Source: JBHGAV01 sp041946685
Lineage (GTDB): Bacteria > Acidobacteriota > Terriglobia > Bryobacterales > Bryobacteraceae
DNA length: 64,000 bases
Direction of reading: 5' to 3'
Assembly (NCBI GenBank): GCA_041946685.1
Contig: JBHGAV010000013.1
Span: 11,999 to 75,998 of the forward strand
How positions within the stretch are numbered: the first letter of the stretch is position 1; each line of letters starts with the position of its first letter. The notes beneath the pieces are model-generated. The model worked only from the letters and a program-made list of their open reading frames with translations, did no database searches and was not told where the DNA came from. This document shows positions 16,339 to 25,108 of the stretch, in pieces. The position numbers and the translations under genes were made by a program.

Positions 16339-17433
16339 TTACGCTTCTCCGCCGGGTCGGGCTTCGAGAGGCCGCACCGAGCTCAGGCCGACCGAATAAG
16401 ATTCGCCGTTCTGCCGGCAATGGGCCACCTGGCCAACCAGCGCAACCGTGTCAATCTCCAGGTGAACCTGGGTTCCGGGCGGCACCGCCGCGGGCAGCGT
16501 CAGTCCCAGCCCGTTGTTTGAGGCATCCACCACGCGGCCCGCGATGGAGGAAGCTTCCTGCCCCACCTTGACCAGCTTGATCTCCTTGTCGACACTGTGG
16601 CGGCCATCCACCCTCGCATCCAGCATCTGCAGCGAAGTGAAGAACCGGTCCAGCAGGCGTCCTGTGCGCAGGCTGTCCGCCTGAATCTTCCCGAGCGCCG
16701 ACTGCTGCTCGGCCAGCCGCTGTTCGAGCGCCGCCTGGGACTCGAGGAGGCTCTCGTGCCGGCTGCTCAGGGCGACGACTGTCTGGGACAACGACTTCAG
16801 GCTCGTGTCGATCCGGTCGACCACCTGGTGAAGACCCGGCACGCGTGTACCCAGAGCCGACATCTCACCCCTGAGGCGGCGTAGTTGTTCCAGGCCGTCA
16901 GTCCGAAAATCGAGCAGTTCCAGTATCTGGCTCCTCGTGGTCCGCTGCTCGGCCGCGTCCTCCTTGCACCGGCCCTCGAGGGCATCGAAGGCAGCGCGAA
17001 GCTCTTTTAGGGCGGGTGGCTCGGATTCGGTTTTCGAGCGCACGTCGGCGAGCTCGCGCCTGAGTGCGCAGACCTCCTCCACCGTTTGAGCCACCACGGT
17101 GGAGAGAGCCTCACGTTGCTCGCGCTCGGCCTTCTCCCGCTCCCCCGGCTCACGGGCGAAACGGAACAGATCCTGCAAGGCCTGGGAGATGCGCGCGACG
17201 CCTTGCTCCATGGCGAATTCATTCGATGCCGGCGATTGCCCCGCGCGTTGATCCTCGTCCGGCACCGGCGCACTGCGGAGTATGGACGGTTCCGCCAGCT
17301 TCGCGGACGGCGGAGAAACCTCTCCAGCAGAGGGCTCGCTATGCTGTTCAGAGAGGACTCCCATCAACTGGTCCAAAGACCCCGTGTTTGTGGTTGCCTT
17401 GCCGTTGGTCACGCTGACGGCTGATGTCAACAT
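16339..17433 (-). CDS. Coiled-coil protein with C-terminal PilZ-like domain
   Basis: The start is set at the ATG at 17433 because GGAGGG sits seven bases upstream (17446-17441); the frame extends 5 codons further up. The 364-residue protein has a low-complexity N-terminus, a long heptad-rich coiled coil (about residues 90-275), and a C-terminal PilZ-like module of about 80 residues containing VVDASNNGLGL, which fits the (D/N)xSxxG half of the PilZ signature. The RxxxR half, needed for cyclic-di-GMP binding in classical PilZ domains, is not visible. No membrane segment is seen. Role unknown; perhaps a structural or signalling protein. Confidence 0.65.
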   Translation of the reverse strand: MLTSAVSVTNGKATTNTGSLDQLMGVLSEQHSEPSAGEVSPPSAKLAEPSILRSAPVPDEDQRAGQSPASNEFAMEQGVARISQALQDLFRFAREPGEREKAEREQREALSTVVAQTVEEVCALRRELADVRSKTESEPPALKELRAAFDALEGRCKEDAAEQRTTRSQILELLDFRTDGLEQLRRLRGEMSALGTRVPGLHQVVDRIDTSLKSLSQTVVALSSRHESLLESQAALEQRLAEQQSALGKIQADSLRTGRLLDRFFTSLQMLDARVDGRHSVDKEIKLVKVGQEASSIAGRVVDASNNGLGLTLPAAVPPGTQVHLEIDTVALVGQVAHCRQNGESYSVGLSSVRPLEARPGGEA

Positions 17434-17591
17434 CCTTCTACCCTCCAATTCTTTCTTGACTCACGCCGAGTACACAGCTAGAGGCTAGCAGCGGATGATC
17501 GAGCTGGAGAATAGTACCTGGGGTTCTATTTGAATGGTAACGGTACCAAAACAAAAGTCCCGAAGATGTTCCATTTGGCCCGAACTCGGAG

Positions 17592-19019
17592 TCAGAAGGT
17601 AAAAGCCAGTTGCCCCAGGTAGCGGACGGTCTGGTTTGCGCCTCGGGCCAGGGGCACGAAGAGCTGTTCGGAGGGGTTGGTGCCCCTCCGCTGGTGTTGC
17701 AGGAACACCAGATTCTGCCATTGCAGGAATCGGGAGAGGCCCAGGTCAAAGCGCAGGGCGTGTACCGCGATGTTCACTCCGCTACCCGTTCCCAGGTCAT
17801 CGTCGGTGAACTGGGAAATCATGGAGTTGGCATCCTTGATCGCGAACTGGTAAAGCCAGCGCATGTTCCCCCGCTGCCGCACCGAGCCAAGGTTCGCGGA
17901 GACCATGAAGGCATCCCGCAGGCTGTTGGCGCCGTGGTTTCTGGATGCCTGGAGATCGAGCCACGCAGGCAGATTCCTGCCGGCGAGCCGGACCGCTTTG
18001 CGCTCGATCCGGTATCCAAGGTGGGAGATGTTGAAGTCGGGCGCGGTGTACATCGCCCCGCCAGGGGTCGTCGTGGCGTTCCCCGTTCCGCCGGGCGGAC
18101 CAGACAGGGCCAGGCCGAGCGAGTTGCTGACCAGCACGGGGAACCCATTCGCGGTGGAGGCGAGCTGAATCTGGTTCGGGTTGCGGTAGAGCTCGGCCCC
18201 GGCGGTGATCTGCTGGCTCCACTGGCTGCCCAGGCTGCCGCGAAGCACGACGCCGGGGTGGAACAGATTGGAGCTGCGGACCTTCTGCCCAGGCTGGTAG
18301 CCGGCCGCGACGTAAGGCGAAGATGCCGGCAGCACGTAGACGGCCGGGTTGGCCAGCAGGTACTCTCCCGCCCGGAGCTCGAAGGAGGTGAAACCCAGCG
18401 GCTTGGAAGCAAGAGGAAGACGCACGGTCTGGTGGAAACCGTTCAGGCGCAGGTCATCGTCCCACAAGAAGCGCATGTTGTCGGCAAAGATCTCCTCCAT
18501 GCGTCCCCCACGCAGGGTTACCCGGGGGTCCGGCCGGTAGTCCATGTAGGCTTCCGAAACGGAGAACGGATGCTTGGCGGCGATGCCGGCCATGTCCTGA
18601 TCGTTGGTGATCGGATTGTTGAGAGGTCCGGTGGAGAGCTGCATGTGGAAGCGCACGCGGGGGTCCAGCTCCTTATCCAGGTTCAGCCGAAGCCGGTAGC
18701 GGCCGCGAACATTCTGGAGCGGCGGCGCGACAGCGTTGCCCGAGCGGAGCTGGGCGTCCATCCGGAACCGGAAGTCGCCGCTGAACTGGAAGCCATTCGC
18801 GAAGTCGGCTTCCGCTCGCTGACGCTCGCGGTTCTGTGCCTTCGCCGCGGGTGGGGGCTGGCTGATACGGTCCAGCAGAGCGGCCTGCTGCTCCAGCTTG
18901 CTCTGCAACTGCGCAATCAGCGCGCGCTGCTCGGCGAGCTCGCGCCGCAACACTTCCAGTTCATCCGCCGCCCACATTCTGTTTGCGGCCAGGAGGCACA
19001 TCAGTAGCGTTCTCTTCAA
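17592..19019 (-). CDS. Putative outer-membrane porin at the end of the phosphate operon
   Basis: The TTG at 19019 is chosen as start: it follows an AGAAGG by six bases and begins 19 bases after the phoR stop, whereas the longer frame would overlap phoR. The 475-residue product has a signal peptide (MKRTLLMCLLAANRMWA), a short coiled coil with QLQSKLEQQAALLDR, and then a long barrel with strand-like repeats ending in the aromatic GQLAFTF. The coiled-coil-plus-barrel plan resembles phosphate-selective OprP/OprO porins and other putative porins. Placement at the end of pst-pho genes suggests phosphate or anion uptake across the outer membrane, which is inference. Confidence 0.75.
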   Translation of the reverse strand: MKRTLLMCLLAANRMWAADELEVLRRELAEQRALIAQLQSKLEQQAALLDRISQPPPAAKAQNRERQRAEADFANGFQFSGDFRFRMDAQLRSGNAVAPPLQNVRGRYRLRLNLDKELDPRVRFHMQLSTGPLNNPITNDQDMAGIAAKHPFSVSEAYMDYRPDPRVTLRGGRMEEIFADNMRFLWDDDLRLNGFHQTVRLPLASKPLGFTSFELRAGEYLLANPAVYVLPASSPYVAAGYQPGQKVRSSNLFHPGVVLRGSLGSQWSQQITAGAELYRNPNQIQLASTANGFPVLVSNSLGLALSGPPGGTGNATTTPGGAMYTAPDFNISHLGYRIERKAVRLAGRNLPAWLDLQASRNHGANSLRDAFMVSANLGSVRQRGNMRWLYQFAIKDANSMISQFTDDDLGTGSGVNIAVHALRFDLGLSRFLQWQNLVFLQHQRRGTNPSEQLFVPLARGANQTVRYLGQLAFTF

Positions 19020-19038
19020 TCCACACCTTCTTGCTGAC

Positions 19039-20793
19039 TCAGTTTGCGGGCAGGAAGACCGTGAACTTCGAGCCCCTCCCCAATTCACTCTCAACGGCGA
19101 TCTTGCCGCCCATGCGCTCGACGGCGTGTTTGACGATCGAGAGCCCCAGGCCCGTCCCCCCAACCGCCCGGGAACGGGCTTTGTCCACACGGTAGAACCG
19201 CTCAAAGACGCGTGGGAGGTCCTCGGATGGGATTCCGATGCCGTTGTCGGCTATGGAAATTCTAAGCCATCCGTCGCCGGTCTTTTCAGATTCGATCCAG
19301 ACTTCTCCACCCGGACGGTTGAACTTGATGGCGTTGTCGAGCAGGTTCACCAGGACCTGCTCCAGCCTGAGGCGGTGCACGGCCACGCGCAAGCTGGTCT
19401 CCTCCCCACGGTGTATGGTTACACCTCTCATTGCCGCCTCGGCCTCGACCATACGCAGCGCCGAATCCACAGCCTGCTGAAGGGGAACGACCTCGGCGGC
19501 CGGCTGGCTCCCCTCCGACTCCAGCTCGCTCAGAGACAGCAAATCGGATGAGATCTGGTTCAGGCGCGCCGCGTGAGCCTTGATGACTTCAAGGAACTTG
19601 CGATTGTGCTCCCGATCTTCGAGGGCGCCGTCCAATAGAGTCTCGGTGTAACCCTGAATGGCCGCTAGGGGGGTACGGAGCTCGTGGGACACGTTGGCGA
19701 CAAAATCCCGGCGGACCCGCTCAAGCCGCTCCAGGTCGCTTACATCGTGGAGGATGGCGAGAGCGCCGCGGCCGGATCGCAGGTCGAGCGGGGCTGCCTG
19801 CACTTCGAAGGAGCGGCCGTCCGCCGCGGCGAGTTGCAGGCGCCCTTTCTGTGCTTCCCCTGTTACCAGAACCCGGGTCAGCAGATCCAGGAAGACCGGG
19901 TCGCGCACCAGTTCAAGAACCGGCAGGCGCTCCTGCACGGGATACGGCGCGCCAACGGCTCGCGCAAAGGCCCGGTTGCAGAAGGTGATGCACAGCTCGT
20001 GGTCCACCGCGAGCACGCCTTCCACCATGCCGGCCAGGATGGCCTCGCGACGCGCCGACTCCAGCCTGAGCCGCTCCATAGTGTCCCGGAGCTGGCTGGC
20101 CATGGCGTTCAACGAGCGAGCCAGCGCGCCCAGTTCGTCGTCGGGCCCGGGCGGCAGAGCCGCGGGGAACCGCGAACTCACCAACCCCTCGGCAAACGCC
20201 TGTGCCTGGCGTATGCGCCGGCTGAGCGCCCGCGAGGCGAACCAGGCAACTCCCAAAGCCAGCAGCGCCGTCGGAAGCGAGACTTGCAGCAGCCGCAACC
20301 GCACTTCGGAGATGGCCTCGTCGACCTGCTCTAAGGGCACCGCCAGCCTCAGGGCGTGTCCGGTCCTGCCCTGCCAGACCAGGGGCACGGCCAGATAGAG
20401 AAGGTCCCGGTCAATCGTAGCGCTGTGCCGCACCGATGTCCCTTCCCTGCCTTTGAGGGCGGCGGCCACCTCCGGCCGATGCGCGTGATTCTCCATCGCC
20501 GCGGGCTCGCTCTCGGAATCGGCCAGCACGGTGCCGGCCGGGTCGATGATCGTGATCCGGCACCGCGACCAGATGGCCGCGCTCCGCACCCAGCCCGCCA
20601 GTTCCGGCACATTGGAGGAACCGATCTCGCCCGCCATGGTGCGCGCCACGGCCGCCAGGCGGCGCTCGGTGTTGCGCGTCTCGCGCTGGGCCATGTAGCG
20701 GGCAAGCAGAAAGTCAAGCACCCCGATCATCGACAGGATCAGCAACAGGGCCGTAAGCAGGAGCTTCCGGAAGATCGGGCTGCGAGCCGTCAT
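19039..20793 (-). CDS. phoR: Phosphate-sensing histidine kinase PhoR
   Basis: I use the ATG at 20793 (584 residues), one base after the phoU stop. The protein has two membrane spans (about residues 8-30 and 170-190) bracketing a ~130-residue periplasmic domain, a HAMP linker (about 195-245), a PAS domain (about 260-355), then HisKA with the NVSHELRTPLAAIQG H-box (His near 367) and an ATPase domain with NLLDNAIKF, IADNGIGIP and VGGTGLGLSIVKHAV. It would phosphorylate PhoB under phosphate starvation. The neighbouring phoU and pst genes support the assignment. The sizeable periplasmic part is larger than in E. coli PhoR. Confidence 0.9.
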   Translation of the reverse strand: MTARSPIFRKLLLTALLLILSMIGVLDFLLARYMAQRETRNTERRLAAVARTMAGEIGSSNVPELAGWVRSAAIWSRCRITIIDPAGTVLADSESEPAAMENHAHRPEVAAALKGREGTSVRHSATIDRDLLYLAVPLVWQGRTGHALRLAVPLEQVDEAISEVRLRLLQVSLPTALLALGVAWFASRALSRRIRQAQAFAEGLVSSRFPAALPPGPDDELGALARSLNAMASQLRDTMERLRLESARREAILAGMVEGVLAVDHELCITFCNRAFARAVGAPYPVQERLPVLELVRDPVFLDLLTRVLVTGEAQKGRLQLAAADGRSFEVQAAPLDLRSGRGALAILHDVSDLERLERVRRDFVANVSHELRTPLAAIQGYTETLLDGALEDREHNRKFLEVIKAHAARLNQISSDLLSLSELESEGSQPAAEVVPLQQAVDSALRMVEAEAAMRGVTIHRGEETSLRVAVHRLRLEQVLVNLLDNAIKFNRPGGEVWIESEKTGDGWLRISIADNGIGIPSEDLPRVFERFYRVDKARSRAVGGTGLGLSIVKHAVERMGGKIAVESELGRGSKFTVFLPAN

Positions 20794-20794
20794 G

Positions 20795-21457
20795 CTAGCC
20801 CCTGGCCTCCGAGTGGTGCCGGACATCGACGCCCTTGGTCAGAAAAAGGACGTCCTCGGCGATGTTGGTGGCATGATCCGCGATGCGCTCCAGGTTGCGT
20901 GAAACCAGGATGAGATCCAGAGAGCGGGCAATCGTGGACGGGTCTTGCTCCATGAAACTGACCAGCTCACGGCAGATGGAGTCGCGCAGGTCGTCGACCG
21001 CATCGTCGGAAACCAGCACGCTGGTAGCCAGATCGCTGTCGCGCTTGACGAAGGCGTCCAGGGCGTTGTGCACCATGGACTCGGTAAGCTGGGCCAGCCT
21101 GGGCATGTCGATCAGAGGCTTCACCGGCGGCTTGGAGATCAGGGAAAGCGCCCTCTCCACGATGTTCACGGCGAGATCGCCCACGCGCTCCAGGTCGTTA
21201 TTGATCTTGATGGCGACGGTGAGAAAACGGAGGTCGCGGGCCATGGGCTGGTGCCGGGCGAGCAGGCGGGTGGCCATCTCGTCGATGTAAATCTCCTTCT
21301 GGTTGATCCTGGCCTCGTTGACCAGCACCCGCTGCGCCCGCTCCTGGTCGCGCAGGGTCAGCGCCTGCACGCTCTCATGGACGGCGTGCTCCACCAAACC
21401 GGCCATTTCCAGCAGGTTGCGTTGCAGCTCTTCGAGTTCTTCCTGAAAGTGGCGCAA
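20795..21457 (-). CDS. phoU: Phosphate signalling adaptor PhoU
   Basis: The 220-residue all-helical protein shows two PhoU repeats: the first around residues 15-100 with ARHQPMARDLRFLTVAIKINNDLERVGDLA and the second around 120-205 with LILVSRNLERIADHATNIAEDV. These E/DxxD-type helices bind metal clusters in the family. PhoU links the Pst transporter to PhoR and keeps the kinase off when phosphate is plentiful. Start is TTG at 21457 with an AGAGG nearby. It lies 27 bases after pstB and one base before phoR. Confidence 0.96.
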   Translation of the reverse strand: MRHFQEELEELQRNLLEMAGLVEHAVHESVQALTLRDQERAQRVLVNEARINQKEIYIDEMATRLLARHQPMARDLRFLTVAIKINNDLERVGDLAVNIVERALSLISKPPVKPLIDMPRLAQLTESMVHNALDAFVKRDSDLATSVLVSDDAVDDLRDSICRELVSFMEQDPSTIARSLDLILVSRNLERIADHATNIAEDVLFLTKGVDVRHHSEARG

Positions 21458-21484
21458 ACGATCCTCTTGCCGGCTGAGTCCAGT

Positions 21485-22273
21485 CTACCCGAACCGGCCG
21501 GTGATGTAGTCTTCTGTCTCCTTGCGGCCGGGCTTGGTAAAGATCACGTTGGTCACGTCAAACTCGATCAGTCTCCCCAAGAGAAAGAACCCGGTGTACT
21601 CGGCCACCCGGGCCGCCTGCTGCATGTTGTGCGTGACGATGACGATGGTGCAGTTGTCCTTCAAGGTGAACAGCAGGTCCTCGATTCTGGAGGTGGCGAT
21701 GGGGTCGAGCGCCGAACAGGGCTCGTCGAGCAGCAGCACCTCGGGATCGACCGCCAGGGCTCGGGCGATGCAAAGCCTCTGCTGCTGGCCTCCCGAAAGC
21801 GCGTAGGCCGATTCATGCAGCTTATCCTTGACCTCTTCCCAAAGGGCCGCCCGGCGCAGGCTGCGTTCGACCGTCTCCTTGAGCTCAGCCCGGCTCATCC
21901 GCTGATTGATCCTGGGACCGTAGGCGACGTTGTCGAAGATCGACTTGGGGAACGGGTTGGATTTCTGAAAAACCATGCCCACCCTCCGCCGCAGCCGCAC
22001 CACATCCATCTGGAGGATGTCCTCTCCGTCCAGCAGCACGCAGCCCTGAGCCCTCGCGTGCCGGACGGTCTCGTACATCCGGTTGAGAGTGCGCAGGAAG
22101 GTCGACTTCCCGCAGCCGGAAGGTCCGATCAGAGCCGTGACCTTGTTCTTCGGGATCTCCAGGCTCACGTCGAAAAGCGCTTGGCCGGCGCCATAGAAGA
22201 AGTCAAGGTTCGAGACCCGCATCTTCGGCGCCAAGGTGCAGGCTTCGACGCGTTCGAGCACCGCCGTCGTCAC
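21485..22273 (-). CDS. pstB: Phosphate ABC transporter ATP-binding protein PstB
   Basis: The start is the GTG at 22273, which overlaps the pstA stop (GTGA); this gives 262 residues. Walker A (GPSGCGKST), the signature LSGGQQQR and Walker B (LLLDEPCSALDP) are intact, as is the switch histidine in IVTHNMQQAARVAEYTGFF. The AALWEEVKDKLHESAYALSG region is typical of PstB. It energises phosphate import by PstA/PstC. Confidence 0.96.
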   Translation of the reverse strand: MTTAVLERVEACTLAPKMRVSNLDFFYGAGQALFDVSLEIPKNKVTALIGPSGCGKSTFLRTLNRMYETVRHARAQGCVLLDGEDILQMDVVRLRRRVGMVFQKSNPFPKSIFDNVAYGPRINQRMSRAELKETVERSLRRAALWEEVKDKLHESAYALSGGQQQRLCIARALAVDPEVLLLDEPCSALDPIATSRIEDLLFTLKDNCTIVIVTHNMQQAARVAEYTGFFLLGRLIEFDVTNVIFTKPGRKETEDYITGRFG

Positions 22274-23112
22274 CTTGCACCCTTTCGGGACAGCACCATG
22301 CGCGCCGTCACATTCGCGCCCAGCATCATCACCAGCAGAACCAGCCCGGCAGCCCACGCCTGCCGGTGCCAGTCTTCGTAAGGCGAGATGGCGTAGGTGA
22401 AGATCATGACCGGAAGCGAGGCCGTGGGCTGATCCCAGGCACTGCTCCAGAAGCGGTTGCTGAAACTGGTAAACAGGAGCGGCGCGGTCTCGCCCGCCAC
22501 CCGCGCGACTCCCAGGATCGTTCCAGTCAGAACGCCGCGGATGGCCGCCGGGATGATTACGCTCACCACCGCCCGCCACTTGGCGGCGCCGAGGGCAAGC
22601 GCGCCCTCGCGCAGCGGCTGAGGAACGGCCCTCAGGAACTGCTCCGTGCTGCGGACGGTGATCGGGATGATCATCAGGCTCAGGGCGAACGCCCCGGCCA
22701 GCGTCGAGAAGCGCTGCATGGGAACCACCACCATGGCGTAGGCGAAGATGCCGATGACGATGGAAGGCACGCCGTTCAGCAGGTCGGCCACGTAACGAAT
22801 CACGAAGGGGAACCGGCTGCCGCCGAATTCCGCCAGGTACACTCCGGTCACGAAGCCCACGGGAGCGCCCATCAGGGTGGCCAGAAGAAGCAGCCGCACG
22901 CTCCCCACGATGGCGTTCGCCATGCCGCCGCCGGCCTCTCCGACCGGCCGCGGCAACTTGGTGAAGAAGTCCCAGTCTACGGCACGGGCTCCGTTGTACA
23001 CCAGGAAACCCAGGATGAAGAACAGCACCGACACCGTAACCAGCGCGCACAACCCCGCCATCAGAAACATCCCCGCGTTGACGGCCTTGCGCCACAGATG
23101 CCGCGAGATCAT
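22270..23112 (-). CDS. pstA: Phosphate ABC transporter permease PstA
   Basis: The ATG at 23112 gives 280 residues and overlaps the pstC stop by 4 bases (ATGA). Six membrane segments can be followed. The PstA pattern is clear: GGMANAIVGSVRLLLLATLMGAPVG near the first third, then LNGVPSIVIGIF, the permease coupling loop REGALALGAAKWRAVVSVIIP, and GVARVAGETAPLLFT near the C-terminal third. It pairs with PstC to form the membrane channel. Confidence 0.95.
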   Translation of the reverse strand: MISRHLWRKAVNAGMFLMAGLCALVTVSVLFFILGFLVYNGARAVDWDFFTKLPRPVGEAGGGMANAIVGSVRLLLLATLMGAPVGFVTGVYLAEFGGSRFPFVIRYVADLLNGVPSIVIGIFAYAMVVVPMQRFSTLAGAFALSLMIIPITVRSTEQFLRAVPQPLREGALALGAAKWRAVVSVIIPAAIRGVLTGTILGVARVAGETAPLLFTSFSNRFWSSAWDQPTASLPVMIFTYAISPYEDWHRQAWAAGLVLLVMMLGANVTARMVLSRKGAR

Positions 23113-24056
23113 GCGCGCGCCTCCCCCTTGCGCGTGGTCGCCACCAGCAGCAGCCGCGCCACGGCATTGAGCAGGATGGTCAGGGCGAACAGTACCAGGC
23201 CAAGCTCGATCAGCGCGCTTACGTGCATGGCGCTGGTGGCCTCGGTGAACTCGTTCGCAATGACCGCCGCGATCGAGTAGCCGGGGCTGAACAGCGAAGC
23301 GCTGACCACCGGCGAGTTCCCGATAACCATGGTCACGGCCATGGTCTCCCCAAGCGCGCGAGCCAGAGCCAGGAAGATCGAGCCGACGATGCCAAGGCGC
23401 GCGAACGGAACCACCACCTGCCAGGCAGCCTCCCAGCGCGTGGCCCCGACCGCCAGCGCCGCCTCCCTCTGCTCGGCCGGCACGGCCAGCAGAGACTCGC
23501 GCGAGATGGACACGATGAAGGGCAGGATCATGACTCCAAGGATCAAGCTCGCCGCGAGGAGACCAACACCGTACATCGAGCCCTGGAAGAAGGGCAGACT
23601 TCCGAAGCGCTGCTGAAGAAAAGGCTGCACGTGGTCGCGCAGCGGCGGCACCAGAACAAACACGGCGAGCAATCCGTAAATTACGCTGGGCACGGCCGCG
23701 AGCAGTTCCACAACGAACGTCAGCGCGTCGGAGACCCTCGGCGGGGCGAGCTCGGAAAGGAAGATCGCCGCCCCCACTCCCACGGGCACCGCCAACAGGA
23801 GGGCCAAGAAAGAAGTCACCACGGTCCCATAGATGAAGGGGAGCGCGCCGAAGTCTTCCATCACCGGATCCCAGCTCCGCGAGATCAGGAATCGCCACCC
23901 GAGCTTCTGGCGGGAGAGGAAGGAGGCATCAAACAGCTCCATGACCAGCAGCACCGTGATCAGCAGCACGCTGGACGCGAAAACCAGCGTCACAAGGTGC
24001 GCCACCCGGTCCGGGTTCCTCAACCGGCGCAAAAGGCTGGTGAAAGAGGCCGCCAC
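23109..24056 (-). CDS. pstC: Phosphate ABC transporter permease PstC
   Basis: The 315-residue protein has six membrane spans and PstC features: an N-terminal cytoplasmic segment, the WDPVMEDFGALPFIYGTVVTS stretch split by the first periplasmic loop, LLAAVPSVIYGLLAVFVLVP, the coupling loop REAALAVGATRWEAAWQVVVP, and ALGETMAVTMVIGNSP. It starts 2 bases after the pstS stop and overlaps pstA by 4 bases. Confidence 0.95.
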   Translation of the reverse strand: MAASFTSLLRRLRNPDRVAHLVTLVFASSVLLITVLLVMELFDASFLSRQKLGWRFLISRSWDPVMEDFGALPFIYGTVVTSFLALLLAVPVGVGAAIFLSELAPPRVSDALTFVVELLAAVPSVIYGLLAVFVLVPPLRDHVQPFLQQRFGSLPFFQGSMYGVGLLAASLILGVMILPFIVSISRESLLAVPAEQREAALAVGATRWEAAWQVVVPFARLGIVGSIFLALARALGETMAVTMVIGNSPVVSASLFSPGYSIAAVIANEFTEATSAMHVSALIELGLVLFALTILLNAVARLLLVATTRKGEARA

Positions 24057-24058
24057 GG

Positions 24059-25057
24059 TTACTGGACCTGACTGATCGCTTTCAGTTCCCTGGTGATGAC
24101 GGGCTGCGGAAGGGGGGCGTAGCCCAGCGGCGCCGCCAGCTTCTGGCCGTCAGCAAGCATCCAGCGCAGAAAAGCAGTGATGACGGCGCGCTTCTCGGGG
24201 CTCTGGATCCTGGCCGGCACAAGAAGCCACGTGAAGCTGGCGATCGGATAGGCGTCTTTCCCCGGAGGGTTGGTGATGGAGACACGGAAGTCTTCGGGCA
24301 TCTCGGCCGAGGCTGCCGCGGCCGTCACGCTCTTCAGATCCGCCTTAACGAAGACGCCCGCGGCGTTGCGGACCTTCCCATAAGCCATCTTGTTCTGAAT
24401 CGCGTAGACCAGCTCCACATAACCGATCGAGTTCGGAGTCTGCCCGATGAGTCCGGCCACTCCCTCGTTTCCCTTGGCCCCCAAGCCCACCGGCCACTTG
24501 ACGGCCGTCCCCACGCCGACGCTGCTCTTCCAGGCGGCGCTCGCCTTGGAGAGATAGTCGGTCCAAACGAATGTGGTGCCGCTGCCGTCGGAGCGATGAA
24601 TCACGACGATGGCGGCGGCAGGCAACTTGGCCCCGGGATTGACGCCAGCCAGCTCCGGGTCGTTCCAGCGGGTGATCTTGCCAAGGAAGATACCGGCCAG
24701 GGCCTCGGGCGTGAAGTTCACTTCCCTGCCAGCCCCCGGGACGTTGTACGCGGGCACGACGGCGCCGAGCACGGTCGGAAAGTGCAGGACCTTGCCGCCA
24801 GCGGCGAGCTGTTCATCGGTCATGGGGCTGTCAGAAGCTCCGAAATCGACGGTGCCCGCCTGCAACTGACGGATACCGCCTCCCGAGCCGATCGACTGGT
24901 AGTTGATCTGGGCCTTGGGATTGAGTTTGTGGTATTCGTCGAACCACTTGGCGTAGATCGGATAGGGGAAGGTCGCCCCCGCGCCGTTGATCAGGAGCTG
25001 GGCCGAACAAGCGAAAGCGGCGCCTAAAAGGATTACGGTAGCAGAGAGTGTTCTCAC
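24059..25057 (-). CDS. pstS: Periplasmic phosphate-binding protein PstS
   Basis: The 332-residue protein has a signal peptide (about residues 1-19, ending ACSAQ) and the PstS fold: NGAGATFPYPIYAKWFDEY, the phosphate-contacting QSIGSGGGIRQLQAGTVDFGASDSP region, IFLGKITRWNDPEL, and the second ligand loop VIHRSDGSGTTFVWTDYLSK. It delivers phosphate to PstCA. The start is a GTG at 25057; a GAGGG stands only one base before it, which is too close for a normal ribosome site, and a candidate -10 lies six bases upstream, so the mRNA could be leaderless. Confidence 0.94.
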   Translation of the reverse strand: MRTLSATVILLGAAFACSAQLLINGAGATFPYPIYAKWFDEYHKLNPKAQINYQSIGSGGGIRQLQAGTVDFGASDSPMTDEQLAAGGKVLHFPTVLGAVVPAYNVPGAGREVNFTPEALAGIFLGKITRWNDPELAGVNPGAKLPAAAIVVIHRSDGSGTTFVWTDYLSKASAAWKSSVGVGTAVKWPVGLGAKGNEGVAGLIGQTPNSIGYVELVYAIQNKMAYGKVRNAAGVFVKADLKSVTAAAASAEMPEDFRVSITNPPGKDAYPIASFTWLLVPARIQSPEKRAVITAFLRWMLADGQKLAAPLGYAPLPQPVITRELKAISQVQ

Positions 25058-25063
25058 ACCCTC

Positions 25064-25108
25064 ATTGTCCCGAGGCTCCGTTACGATTCTGTTACAGGCT
25101 GATGAACG
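25064..25108 (-). promoter_or_regulatory. Pho-box-like repeats and -10 before pstS, inside the phoB 3' end
   Basis: On the minus strand three 7-base elements sit exactly 11 bases apart: CGTTCAT (25108-25102), CTGTAAC (25097-25091) and TCGTAAC (25086-25080). They resemble the Pho box repeat (CTGTCAT with 4-base spacers). Ten bases after the last one is GACAAT (25069-25064), a plausible -10 at the distance usual for PhoB-activated promoters. The first elements are inside the last codons of phoB. Confidence 0.5.

Noticed and set aside
17610..19007. 465-codon plus-strand frame
   Set aside because: It runs opposite to the porin gene, whose signal peptide, ribosome site and barrel features are clear.
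22274..23898. Extended versions of pstB and pstA that begin inside the upstream gene
   Set aside because: GTGA and ATGA overlaps at 22270-22273 and 23109-23112 mark the true starts; the upstream parts are out-of-frame readings of pstA and pstC.
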